This document shows positions 40,521 to 53,650 of a DNA stretch of 64,000 nt, one piece after another. The notes beneath the pieces were generated by a model that worked only from the letters and a program-made list of their open reading frames with translations, had not been told where the DNA came from and did no database searches. The stretch covers positions 16,388,220 to 16,452,219 of the forward strand of contig CP114483.1 of the NCBI GenBank assembly GCA_027186245.1, written 5' to 3'. Within the stretch, counting starts at the first letter, position 1; each line of letters starts with the position of its first letter. The translations under genes and the position numbers were made by a program. Origin of the DNA: Coriaria nepalensis (lineage: Eukaryota > Streptophyta > Magnoliopsida > Cucurbitales > Coriariaceae).

Positions 40521-42934
40521 TTTGTGCATAACTTGCAGTTGATCTACTGAAGGCAACTATACATTTACTTAGCGTTAAAATCATGTCATTGAGGCTCTTC
40601 TAGTCATTAAATCATTATAAATGAATTCGAATGAATTATATTTTTGCCCTTCAAACATGATTTTCTTACATAACCTGCAATTAATCTATTGAATACAACA
40701 ATGCATTATTTTAGCCTTAAAGAGCATATCATTCAGTCTTTGTAGATCATTAAATTGTTTGAAAGCACTTCGAACTAGTTCTATTTTCGCATTTAAAACA
40801 CGACTTTCATGCATGACTTGCAATTGATCTACTGAAGGCAACTATGCATTTTTTTAGTGTTAAAGTCATATTATTGCATCTCTTTTACCCATTAAATCAT
40901 TCTAAATCACTCCAGACGAAATTCACCTTTTAAACATGACTTTTGTGCATAACTTGCAGTTGATCTATTGAAGGCAACTATACATTTACTTAGCGTTAAA
41001 ATCATGTCATTGAGGCTCTTCTAGTCATTAAATCATTATAAATGAATTCGAACGAATTATATTTTTGCCCTTCAAACATGATTTTCTTACATAACCTACA
41101 ATTAATCTATTGAATACAACAATGCATTATTTTAGCCTTAAAGAGCATATTATCATTCAGTCTTTTTAGATCATTAAATTGTTTGAAAGCACTTCGAACT
41201 AATTCTATTTTCGCATTTAAAACACGACTTTCATGCATAACTTGCAATTGATCTACTGAAGGCAACTACACATTTTTTTAGTGTTAAAGTCATATTATTG
41301 CATCTCTTTTACTCACTAAATGATTCTAAATCACTTCAGACGAAATTCACCTTTTAAATATGACTTTCGTGCATGACTTGCAGTTGATCTACTGAAGGCA
41401 ACTATACATTTACTTAGCGTTAAAATCATGTCATTGAGGCTCTTCTAGTCATTAAATCATTATAAATGAATTCGAATGAATTATATTTTTGCCCTTCAAA
41501 CATGATTTTCTTACATAACCTGCAATTAATCTATTGAATACAACAATGCATTATTTTAGCCTTAAAGAGCATATCATTCAGTCTTTGTAGATCATTAAAT
41601 TGTTTGAAAGCACTTCGAACTAGTTCTATTTTCGCATTTAAAACACGACTTTCATGCATGACTTGCAATTGATCTACTGAAGGCAACTATGCATTTTTTT
41701 AGTGTTAAAGTCATATTATTGCATCTCTTTTACCCATTAAATCATTCTAAATCACTCCAGACGAAATTCACCTTTTAAACATGACTTTTGTGCATAACTT
41801 GCAGTTGATCTACTGAACGCAACTATACATTTACTTAGCTTTAAAATCATGTCATTGAGGCTCTTCTAGTCATTAAATCATTATAAACGAATTCGAACTA
41901 ATTATATTTTTGCCCTTCAAACATGATTTTCTTACATCACCTGCAATTAATCTATTGAATACAACAATGCATTATTTTAGCCTTAAAGAGCATATTATCA
42001 TTCAGTCTTTTTAGATCATTAAATTGTTTGAAAGCACTTCGAACTAATTCTATTTTCGCATTTAAAACACGACTTTCATGCATAACTTGCAGTTGATCTA
42101 CTGAAGGCAACTACACATTTTTTTAGTGTTAAAGTCATATTATTGCATCTCTTTTACTCACTAAATGATTCTAAATCACTTCCGACGAAATTCACCTTTT
42201 AAATATGACTTTCGTGCATAACTTGCAGTTCATCTACTGAAGGCAACTATACATTTACTTAGCGTTAAAATCATGTCATTGAGGCTCTTCTAGTCATTAA
42301 ATCATTATAAATGAATTCGAATGAATTATATTTTTGCCCTTCAAACATGATTTTCTTACATAACCTGCAATTAATCTATTGAATACAACAATGCATTATT
42401 TTAGCCTTAAAGAGCATATCATTCAGTCTTTGTAGATCATTAAATTGTTTGAAAGCACTTCGAACTAGTTCTATTTTCGCATTTAAAACACGACTTTCAT
42501 GCATGACTTGCAATTGATCTACTGAAGGCAACTATGCATTTTTTTAGTGTTAAAGTCATATTATTGCATCTCTTTTACTCATTAAATCATTCTAAATCAC
42601 TTCAGACGAAATTCACCTTTTAAACATGACTTTCGTGCATAACTTGCAGTTGATCTATTGAAGGCAACTATACATTTATTTAGTGTTAAAATCATGTCAT
42701 TGAGGCTCTTCTAGTCATTAAATCATTATAAATGAAATCGAACGAATTATATTTTTGCCCTTCAAACATGATTTTCTTACATAACCTAAAATTAATCTAT
42801 TGAATACAACAATGCATTATTTTAGCCTTAAAGAGCATATCATTCACTCTTCCCAAATCATTAAATTGTTTGAAAGCACTTCGAACTAGTTCTATTTTCG
42901 CATTTAAAACACGACTTTCATGCATGACTTGCAA
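39261..42934 (+). repeat. Second copy of the 3.7-kb, ten-unit block
   Basis: Nearly identical to 35,045-38,718. Beyond 42.93 kb the match decays: AATTCATC and AAACAAGAC of the first series are AATTGATC and AAACATGAC here, so the duplication ended inside a recurring three-unit module. Confidence 0.87.
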
Positions 42935-44030
42935 TTGATCTACTGAAGGCAACTATGCATTTTTTTAGTGTTAAAGTCATATTATTGCATCTCTTTTACT
43001 CATTAAATCATTCTAAATCACTTCAGACGAAATTCACCTTTTAAACATGACTTTCGTGCATAACTTGCAGTTGATCTATTGAAGGCAACTATACATTTAC
43101 TTAGTGTTAAAATCATGTCATTGAGGCTCTTCTAGTCATTAAATCATTATAAATGAATTCGAACGAATTTTATTTTTGCCCTTCAAAAATGATTTTCTTA
43201 CATAACCTACAATTAATCTATTGAATACAACAATGCATTATTTTAGCCTTAAAGAGCATATCATTCACTCTTCCCAGATCATTAAATTGTTTGAAAGCAC
43301 TTCGAACTAGTTCTATTTTCGCATTTAAAACACGACTTTCATGCATGACTTGCAATTGATCTACTGAAGGCAACTATGCATTTTTTTAGTGTTAAAGTCA
43401 TATTATTGCATCTCTTTTACTCATTAAATCATTCTAAATCACTTCAGACGAAATTCACCTTTTAAACATGACTTTCGTGCATAACTTGCAGTTGATCTAT
43501 TGAAGGCAACTATACATTTACTTAGCGTTAAAATCATGTCATTGAGGCTCTTCTAGTCATTAAATCATTATAAATGAATTCGAACGAATTTTATTTTTGC
43601 CCTTCAAAAATGATTTTCTTACATAACCTACAATTAATCTATTGAATACAACAATGCATTATTTTAGCCTTAAAGAGCATATCATTCAGTCTTTTTAGAT
43701 CATTAAATTGTTTGGAAGCACTCCGAACTAATTCTATTTTTGCATTTAAAACACGACTTTCATGCATAACTTGCAATTGATCTACTGAAGGAAACTATGC
43801 ATTTTTTTTATTGTTAAAGTCATATTATTGCATCTCTTTTACTCATTAAATCATTCTAAATCACTTCAGACGAAATTCACCTTTTAAACATGACTTTCGT
43901 GCATAACTTGCAGTTGATCTATTGAAGGCAACTATACATTTACTTAGCGTTAAAATCATGTCATTGAGGCTCTTCTAGTCATTAAATCATTATAAATGAA
44001 TTCGAACGAATTATATTTTTGCCCTTCAAA
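42234..44030 (+). repeat. 1.8-kb block duplicated at 49,401-51,197 (offset 7,167 bp)
   Basis: Anchors are ATGAAATCGAAC (42,734/49,901) and TTTGGAAGCACTCC (43,711/50,878). The offset is 17 units. The first 450 bp hold several differences (for example GTTCTATTTTCG against GTTCTAGTTTCG, and CTACTG against CTATTG); the rest is close to identical. The right limit is set by CAAACATG against CAAAAATG. Confidence 0.75.
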
Positions 44031-44450
44031 CATGATTTTCTTACATAACCTAAAATTAATCTATTGAATACAACAATGCATTATTTTAGCCTTAAAGAGC
44101 ATATCATTCACTCTTCCCAGATCATTAAATTGTTTGAAAGCACTTCGAACTAGTTCTATTTTCGCATTTAAAACACGACTTTCATGCATGACTTGCAATT
44201 GATCTACTGAAGGCAACTATGCATTTTTTTTGTGTTAAAGTCATATTATTGCATCTCTTTTACCCATTAAATCATTCTAAATCACTCCAGACGAAATTCA
44301 CCTTTTAAACATGACTTTTGTGCATAACTTGCAGTTGATCTACTGAAGGCAACTATACATTTACTTAGCGTTAAAATCATGTCATTGAGGCTCTTCTAGT
44401 CATTAAATCATTATAAATGAATTCGAATGAATTATATTTTTGCCCTTCAA
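43150..44450 (+). repeat. Block repeated at 45,680-46,979 (offset 2,530 bp, six units)
   Basis: The marker TTTGGAAGCACTCCGAAC lies at 43,711 and 46,241. The order of B types around it (CCTACAATT with CACTCTTCCCAG, then the GGAAGCACTCC type, then CCTAAAATT with CACTCTTCCCAG) is the same in both. Differences include CCTACAATGAATC and CATCACTTGC in the right copy and the T-tract length. Confidence 0.7.
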
Positions 44451-45679
44451 ACATGATTTTCTTACATCACCTGCAATTAATCTATTGAATACAACAATGC
44501 ATTATTTTATCCTTAAAGAGCATATTATCATTCAATATTTTTAGATCATTAAATTGTTTCAAAGCACTTCGAACTAATTCTATTTTCGCATTTAAAACAC
44601 GACTTTCATGCATAACTTGCAATTGATCTACTGAAGGCAACTACACATTTTTTTAGTGTTAAAGTCATATTATTGCATCTCTTTTACTCACTAAATCATT
44701 CTAAATCACTTCAGACGAAATTCACCTTTTAAACATGACTTTCGTGCATAACTTGCAGTTGATCTACTGAAGGCAACTATACATTTACTTAGCGTTAAAA
44801 TCATGTCATTGAGGCTCTTCTAGTCATTAAATCATTATAAATGAATTCGAATGAATTATATTTTTGCCCTTCAAAAATGATTTTCTTACATAACCTGCAA
44901 TTAATCTATTGAATACAACAATGCATTATTTTAGCCTTAAAGAGCATATCATTCAGTCTTTTTAGATGATTAAATTGTTTGAAAGCACTTCGAACTAGTT
45001 CTATTTTCGCATTTAAAACACGACTTTCATGCATGACTTGCAATTGATCTACTGAAGGCAACTATGCATTTTTTTAGTGTTAAAGTCATATTATTGCATC
45101 TCTTTTACTCATTAAATCATTCTAAATCACTTCAGACGAAATTCACCTTTTAAACATGACTTTCGTGCATAACTTGCAGTTGATCTATTGAAGGCAACTA
45201 TACATTTGCTTAGCGTTAAAATCATGTCATTGAGGCTCTTCTAGTCATTAAATCATTATAAATGAATTCGAACGAATTATATTTTTGCCCTTCAAACATG
45301 ATTTTCTTACATAACCTAAAATTAATCTATTGAATACAACAATGCATTATTTTAGCCTTAAAGAGCATATCATTCACTCTTCCCAGATCATTAAATTGTT
45401 TGAAAGCACTTCGAACTAGTTCTATTTTCGCATTTAAAACACGACTTTCATGCATGACTTGCAATTGATCTACTGAAGGCAACTATGCATTTTTTTAGTG
45501 TTAAAGTCATATTATTGCATCTCTTTTACTCATTAAATCATTCTAAATCACTTAAGACGAAATTCACCTTTTAAACATGACTTTCGTGCATAACTTGCAG
45601 TTGATCTATTGAAGGCAACTATACATTTACTTAGCGTTAAAATCATGTCATTGAGGCTCTTCTAGTCATTAAATCATTA

Positions 45680-46979
45680 TAAATGAATTCGAACGAATTT
45701 TATTTTTGCCCTTCAAAAATGATTTTCTTACATAACCTACAATGAATCTATTGAATACAACAATGCATTATTTTAGCCTTAAAGAGCATATCATTCACTC
45801 TTCCCAGATCATTAAATTGTTTGAAAGCACTTCGAACTAGTTCTATTTTCGCATTTCAAACACGACTTTCATGCATGACTTGCAATTGATCTACTGAAGG
45901 CAACTATGCATTTTTTTAGTGTTAAAGTCATATTATTGCATCTCTTTTACTCATTAAATCATTCTAAATCACTTCAGACGAAATTCACCTTTTAAACATG
46001 ACTTTCGTGCATAACTTGCAGTTGATCTATTGAAGGCAACTATACATTTACTTAGCGTTAAAATCATGTCATTGAGGCTCTTCTAGTCATTAAATCATTA
46101 TAAATGAATTCGAACGAATTATATTTTTGCCCTTCAAAAATGATTTTCTTACATAACCTACAATTAATCTATTGAATACAACAATGCATTATTTTAGCCT
46201 TAAAGAGCATATCATTCAGTCTTTTTAGATCATTAAATTGTTTGGAAGCACTCCGAACTAATTCTATTTTTGCATTTAAAACACGACTTTCATGCATCAC
46301 TTGCAACTGATCTACTGAAGGAAACTATGCATTTTTTTATTGTTAAAGTCATATTATTGCATCTCTTTTACTCATTAAATCATTCTAAATCACTTCAGAC
46401 GAAATTCACCTTTTAAACATGACTTTCGTGCATAACTTGCAGTTGATCTATTGAAGGCAACTATACATTTACTTAGCGTTAAAATCATGTCATTGAGGCT
46501 CTTCCAGTCATTAAATCATTATAAATGAATTCGAACGAATTATATTTTTGCCCTTCAAACATGATTTTCTTACATAACCTAAAATTAATCTATTGAATAC
46601 AACAATGCATTATTTTAGCCTTAAAGAGCATATCATTCACTCTTCCCAGATCATTAAATTGTTTGAAAGCACTTCGAACTAGTTCTATTTTCGCATTTAA
46701 AACACGACTTTCATGCATGACTGGCAATTGATCTACTGAAGGCAACTATGCAATTTTTTAGTGTTAAAGTCATATTATTGCATCTCTTTTACCCATTAAA
46801 TCATTCTAAATCACTCCAGACGAAATTCACCTTTTAAACATGACTTTTGTGCATAACTTGCAGTTGATCTACTGAAGGCAACTATACATTTACTTAGCGT
46901 TAAAATCATGTCATTGAGGCTCTTCTAGTCATTAAATCATTATAAATGAATTCGAATGAATTATATTTTTGCCCTTCAA
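45680..46979 (+). repeat. Second copy of the 43,150-44,450 block
   Basis: Matches at +2,530 bp, with a handful of substitutions such as TTCCAGTC for TTCTAGTC near 46,503 and CTGGCAATTG for CTTGCAATTG near 46,722. Confidence 0.7.
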
Positions 46980-47327
46980 ACATGATTTTCTTACATAACC
47001 TACAATTAATCTATTGAATACAACAATGCATTATTTTAGCCTTAAAGAGCATATCATTCACTCTTCCCAGATCATTAAATTGTTTGAAAGCACTTCGAAC
47101 TAGTTCTATTTTCGCATTTAAAACACGACTTTCATGCATGACTTGCAATTGATCTACTGAAGGCAACTATGCATTTTTTTAGTGTTAAAGTCATATTATT
47201 GCATCCCTTTTACTCATTACATCATTCTAAATCACTTCAGACGAAATTCACCTTTTAAACATGACTTTCGTGCATAACTTGCAGTTGATCTATTGAAGGC
47301 AACTATACATTTACTTAGCGTTAAAAT

Positions 47328-48745
47328 CATGTCATTGAGGCTCTTCTAGTCATTAAATCATTATAAATGAATTCGAACGAATTTTATTTTTGCCCTTCAA
47401 AAATGATTTTCTTACATAACCTGCAATTAATCTATTGAAGACAACAATGCATTATTTTAGCCTTAAAGAGCATATCATTCAGTCTTTTTAGATCATTAAA
47501 TTGTTTGAAACCACTGCGAACTAATTCTATTTTCGCATTTAACACACGACTTTCATGCATAACTTGCAATTGATCTACTGAAGGCAACTACACATTTTTT
47601 TTGTGTTAAAGTCATATTATTGCATCTCTTTTACTCACTAAATCATTCTAAATCACTTCAGACGAAATTCAACTTTTAAACATGACTTTCGTGCATAACT
47701 TGCAGTTGATCTATTGAAGGCAACTATACATTTACTTAGCGTTAAAATCATGTCATTGAGGCTCTTCTAGTCATTAAATCATTATAAATGAATTCGAAAG
47801 AATTATATTTTTGCCCTTCAGAAATGATTTTCTTACATAACCTGCAATTAATCTATTGAAGACAACAATGCATTATTGTAGCCTTAAAGAGCATATCATT
47901 CAGTCTTTTTAGATCATTAAATTGTTTGAAAGCACTTCGAACTAATTCTATTTTCGCATTTAAAACACGACTTTCATGCATGACTTGCAATTGATCGACT
48001 GAAGGCAACTATGCATTTTTTTAATGTTAAAGTCATATTATTGCATCTCTTTTACTCATTAAATCATTCTAAATCACTTCAGATGAAATTCACCTTTTAA
48101 ACATGACTTTCGTGCATAACTTGCAGTTGATCTATTGAAGGCAACTATACATTTACTTAGCGTTAAAATCATGTCATTGAGGCTCTTCTAGTCATTAAAT
48201 CATTATAAATGAATTCGAACGAATTATATTTTTGCCCTTCAAACATGATTTTCTTACATCACCTGCAATTAATCTATTGAATACAACAATGCATTATTTT
48301 AGCCTTAAAGAGCATATTGTCATTCAGTCTTTTTAGATCATTAAATTGTTTGAAAGCACTTCGAACTAATTCTATTTTCGCATTTAAAACACGACTTTCA
48401 TGCATAACTTGCAATTGATCTACTCAAGGCAACTACACATTTTTTTAGTGTTAAAGTCATATTATTGCATCTCTTTTACACACTAAATCATTCTAAATCA
48501 CTTCAGACGAAATTCACCTTTTAAACATGACTTTCGTGCATAACTTGCAGTTGATCTACTGAAGGGAACTATACATTTACTTAGCGTTAAAATCATGCCA
48601 TTGAGGCTCTTCTAGTCATTAAATCATTATAAATGAATTCGAATGAATTATATTTTTGCCCTTCAAACATGATTTTCTTACATAACCTGCAATTAATCTA
48701 TTGAATACAACAATGCATTATTTTAGCCTTAAAGAGCATATCATT
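47328..48745 (+). repeat. 1.4-kb block with a distant copy at 59,984-61,401 (offset 12,656 bp)
   Basis: Several variants rare elsewhere occur in the same order in both places: TTGAAGACAACAATG, CACTGCGAACTAATTC, CATTTAACACACG, CGAAAGAATTATAT (47,795/60,451), CCCTTCAGAAATG, ATTGTAGCC, GATCGACTGAAGG, TTTAATGTTAAAG, AGCATATTGT and TTTTACACACTAAATC. The offset is 30 units. A few differences are visible (GAAACCACTGCG against GAAAGCACTGCG, TTCAACTTTT against TTCACCTTTT, ATTGTCATT against ATTGTTATT). Confidence 0.85.
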
Positions 48746-50165
48746 CAGTCTTTGTAGATCATTAAATTGTTTGAAAGCACTTCGAACTAGTTCTATTTTC
48801 GCATTTAAAACACGACTTTCATGCATGACTTGCAATTGATCTACTGAAGGCAACTATGCATTTTTTTAGTGTTAAAGTCATATTATTGCATCTCTTTTAC
48901 CCATTAAATCATTCTAAATCACTCCAGACGAAATTCACCTTTTAAACATGACTTTTGTGCATAACTTGCAGTTGATCTACTGAAGGCAACTATACATTTA
49001 CTTAGCGTTAAAATCATGTCATTGAGGCTCTTCTAGTCATTAAATCATTATAAATGAATTCGAACTAATTATATTTTTGCCCTTCAAACATGATTTTCTT
49101 ACATCACCTGCAATTAATCTATTGAATACAACAATGCATTATTTTAGCCTTAAAGAGCATATTATCATTCAGTCTTTTTAGATCATTAAATTGTTTGAAA
49201 GCACTTCGAACTAATTCTATTTTCGCATTTAAAACACGACTTTCATGCATAACTTGCAATTGATCTACTGAAGGCAACTACACATTTTTTTAGTGTTAAA
49301 GTCATATTATTGCATCTCTTTTACTCACTAAATGATTCTAAATCACTTCAGACGAAATTCACCTTTTAAATATGACTTTCGTGCATAACTTGCAGTTGAT
49401 CTACTGAAGGCAACTATACATTTACTTAGCGTTAAAATCATGTCATTGAGGCTCTTCTAGTCATTAAATCATTATAAATGAATTCGAATGAATTATATTT
49501 TTGCCCTTCAAACATGATTTTCTTACATAACCTGCAATTAATCTATTGAATACAACAATGCATTATTTTAGCCTTAAAGAGCATATCATTCAGTCTTTGT
49601 AGATCATTAAATTGTTTGAAAGCACTTCGAACTAGTTCTAGTTTCGCATTTAAAACACGACTTTCATGCATGACTTGCAATTGATCTATTGAAGGCAACT
49701 ATGCATTTTTTTAGTGTTAAAGTCATATTATTGCATCTCTTTTACTCATTAAATCATTCTAAATCACTTCAGACGAAATTCACCTTTTAAACATGACTTT
49801 CGTGCATAACTTGCAGTTGATCTATTGAAGGCAACTATACATTTACTTAGTGTTAAAATCATGTCATTGAGGCTCTTCTAGTCATTAAATCATTATAAAT
49901 GAAATCGAACGAATTATATTTTTGCCCTTCAAACATGATTTTCTTACATAACCTAAAATTAATCTATTGAATACAACAATGCATTATTTTAGCCTTAAAG
50001 AGCATATCATTCACTCTTCCCAAATCATTAAATTGTTTGAAAGCACTTCGAACTAGTTCTATTTTCGCATTTAAAACACGACTTTCATGCATGACTTGCA
50101 ATTGATCTACTGAAGGCAACTATGCATTTTTTTAGTGTTAAAGTCATATTATTGCATCTCTTTTA
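48600..50165 (+). repeat. 1.6-kb block duplicated at 55,350-56,915 (offset 6,750 bp)
   Basis: Anchors are CGAACTAATTAT (49,061/55,811) and ATGAAATCGAAC (49,901/56,651). Visible differences include GAAGGCAAC against GAAGGTAAC near 48,846. The right limit is set by CTCATTAAATCATTC against CTCACTAAATGATTC. The offset is 16 units. Confidence 0.75.
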
Positions 50166-51197
50166 CTCATTAAATCATTCTAAATCACTTCAGACGAAAT
50201 TCACCTTTTAAACATGACTTTCGTGCATAACTTGCAGTTGATCTATTGAAGGCAACTATACATTTACTTAGTGTTAAAATCATGTCATTGAGGCTCTTCT
50301 AGTCATTAAATCATTATAAATGAATTCGAACGAATTTTATTTTTGCCCTTCAAAAATGATTTTCTTACATAACCTACAATTAATCTATTGAATACAACAA
50401 TGCATTATTTTAGCCTTAAAGAGCATATCATTCACTCTTCCCAGATCATTAAATTGTTTGAAAGCACTTCGAACTAGTTCTATTTTCGCATTTAAAACAC
50501 GACTTTCATGCATGACTTGCAATTGATCTACTGAAGGCAACTATGCATTTTTTTAGTGTTAAAGTCATATTATTGCATCTCTTTTACTCATTAAATCATT
50601 CTAAATCACTTCAGACGAAATTCACCTTTTAAACATGACTTTCGTGCATAACTTGCAGTTGATCTATTGAAGGCAACTATACATTTACTTAGCGTTAAAA
50701 TCATGTCATTGAGGCTCTTCTAGTCATTAAATCATTATAAATGAATTCGAACGAATTTTATTTTTGCCCTTCAAAAATGATTTTCTTACATAACCTACAA
50801 TTAATCTATTGAATACAACAATGCATTATTTTAGCCTTAAAGAGCATATCATTCAGTCTTTTTAGATCATTAAATTGTTTGGAAGCACTCCGAACTAATT
50901 CTATTTTTGCATTTAAAACACGACTTTCATGCATAACTTGCAATTGATCTACTGAAGGAAACTATGCATTTTTTTTATTGTTAAAGTCATATTATTGCAT
51001 CTCTTTTACTCATTAAATCATTCTAAATCACTTCAGACGAAATTCACCTTTTAAACATGACTTTCGTGCATAACTTGCAGTTGATCTATTGAAGGCAACT
51101 ATACATTTACTTAGCGTTAAAATCATGTCATTGAGGCTCTTCTAGTCATTAAATCATTATAAATGAATTCGAACGAATTATATTTTTGCCCTTCAAA
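49401..51197 (+). repeat. Second copy of the 42,234-44,030 block
   Basis: Matches at +7,167 bp. Its left part is also repeated to the right at +6,750 bp and its right part at +2,954 bp, so this stretch is a hub shared by three separate duplication events. Confidence 0.75.
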
Positions 51198-53650
51198 AAT
51201 GATTTTCTTACATAACCTACAATTAATCTATTGAATACAACAATGCATTATTTTAGCCTTAAAGAGCATATCATTCACTCTTCCCAGATCATTAAATTGT
51301 TTGAAAGCACTTCGAACCAGTTCTATTTTCGCATTTAAAACACGACTTTCATGCATGACTTGCAATTGATCTACTGAAGGCAACTATGCATTTTTTTAGT
51401 GTTAAAGTCATATTATTGCATCTCTTTTACCCATTAAATCATTCTAAATCACTCCAGACGAAATTCACCTTTTAAACATGACTTTTGTGCATAACTTGCA
51501 GTTGATCTACTGAAGGCAACTATACATTTACTTAGCGTTAAAATCATGTCATTGAGGCTCTTCTAGTCATTAAATCATTATAAATGAATTCGAATGAATT
51601 ATATTTTTGCCCTTCAAACATGATTTTCTTACATAACCTGCAATTAATCTATTGAATACAACAATGCATTATTTTAGCCTTAAAGAGCATATCATTCAGT
51701 CTTTGTAGATCATTAAATTGTTTGAAAGCACTTCGAACTAGTTCTATTTTCGCATTTAAAACACGACTTTCATGCATGACTTGCAATTGATCTACTGAAG
51801 GCAACTATGCATTTTTTTAGTGTTAAAGTCATATTATTGCATCTCTTTTACCCATTAAATCATTCTAAATCACTCCAGACGAAATTCACCTTTTAAACAT
51901 GACTTTTGTGCATAACTTGCAGTTGATCTATTGAAGGCAACTATACATTTACTTAGCGTTAAAATCATGTCATTGAGGCTCTTCTAGTCATTAAATCATT
52001 ATAAATGAATTCGAGCGAATTATATTTTTGCCCTTCAAACATGATTTTCTTACATAACCTACAATTAATCTATTGAATACAACAATGCATTATTTTAGCC
52101 TTAAAGAGCATATTATCATTCAGTCTTTTTAGATCATTAAATTGTTTGAAAGCACTTCGAACTAATTCTATTTTCGCATTTAAAACACGACTTTCATGCA
52201 TAACTTGCAATTGATCTACTGAAGGCAACTACACATTTTTTTAGTGTTAAAGTCATATTATTGCATCTCTTTTACTTACTAAATGATTCTAAATCACTTC
52301 AGACGAAATTCACCTTTTAAATATGACTTTCGTGCATAACTTGCAGTTGATCTACTGAAGGCAACTATACATTTACTTAGCGTTAAAATCATGTCATTGA
52401 GGCTCTTCTAGTCATTAAATCATTATAAATGAATTCGAATGAATTATATTTTTGCCCTTCAAACATGATTTTCTTACATAACCTGCAATTAATCTATTGA
52501 ATACAACAATGCATTATTTTAGCCTTAAAGAGCATATCATTCAGTCTTTGTAGATCATTAAATTGTTTGAAAGCACTTCGAACTAGTTCTATTTTCGCAT
52601 TTAAAACACGACTTTCATGCATGACTTGCAATTGATCTACTGAAGGTAACTATGCATTTTTTTAGTGTTAAAGTCATATTATTGCATCTCTTTTACCCAT
52701 TAAATCATTCTAAATCACTCCAGACGAAATTCACCTTTTAAACATGACTTTTGTGCATAACTTGCAGTTGATCTACTGAAGGCAACTATACATTTACTTA
52801 GCGTTAAAATCATGTCATTGAGGCTCTTCTAGTCATTAAATCATTATAAATGAATTCGAACTAATTATATTTTTGCCCTTCAAACATGATTTTCTTACAT
52901 CACCTGCAATTAATCTATTGAATACAACAATGCATTATTTTAGCCTTAAAGAGCATATTATCATTCAGTCTTTTTAGATCATTAAATTGTTTGAAAGCAC
53001 TTCGAACTAATTCTATTTTCGCATTTAAAACACGACTTTCATGCATAACTTGCAATTGATCTACTGAAGGCAACTACACATTTTTTTAGTGTTAAAGTCA
53101 TATTATTGCATCTCTTTTACTCACTAAATGATTCTAAATCACTTCAGACGAAATTCACCTTTTAAATATGACTTTCGTGCATAACTTGCAGTTGATCTAC
53201 TGAAGGCAACTATACATTTACTTAGCGTTAAAATCATGTCATTGAGGCTCTTCTAGTCATTAAATCATTATAAATGAATTCGAATGAATTATATTTTTGC
53301 CCTTCAAACATGATTTTCTTACATAACCTGCAATTAATCTATTGAATACAACAATGCATTATTTTAGCCTTAAAGAGCATATCATTCAGTCTTTGTAGAT
53401 CATTAAATTGTTTGAAAGCACTTCGAACTAGTTCTATTTTCGCATTTAAAACACGACTTTCATGCATGACTTGCAATTGATCTACTGAAGGCAACTATGC
53501 ATTTTTTTAGTGTTAAAGTCATATTATTGCATCTCTTTTACTCATTAAATCATTCTAAATCACTTCAGACGAAATTCACCTTTTAAACATGACTTTCGTG
53601 CATAACTTGCAGTTGATCTATTGAAGGCAACTATACATTTACTTAGCGTT
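50448..53650 (+). repeat. Seven-unit (2,954-bp) tandem duplication, first copy
   Basis: Rare markers recur at exactly +2,954 bp: TTCGAACCAG (CGAACC at 51,313/54,267), TTCGAGCGAATT (52,011/54,965), TTTACTTACT (52,271/55,225) and GAAGGTAAC (52,642/55,596). All are private to this pair except GAAGGTAAC, which also occurs at 58,970. The matching stretch is slightly longer than the offset, so the two copies are directly adjacent. I saw no clear difference inside the repeated part. This is the cleanest recent tandem duplication in the window. Confidence 0.88.
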
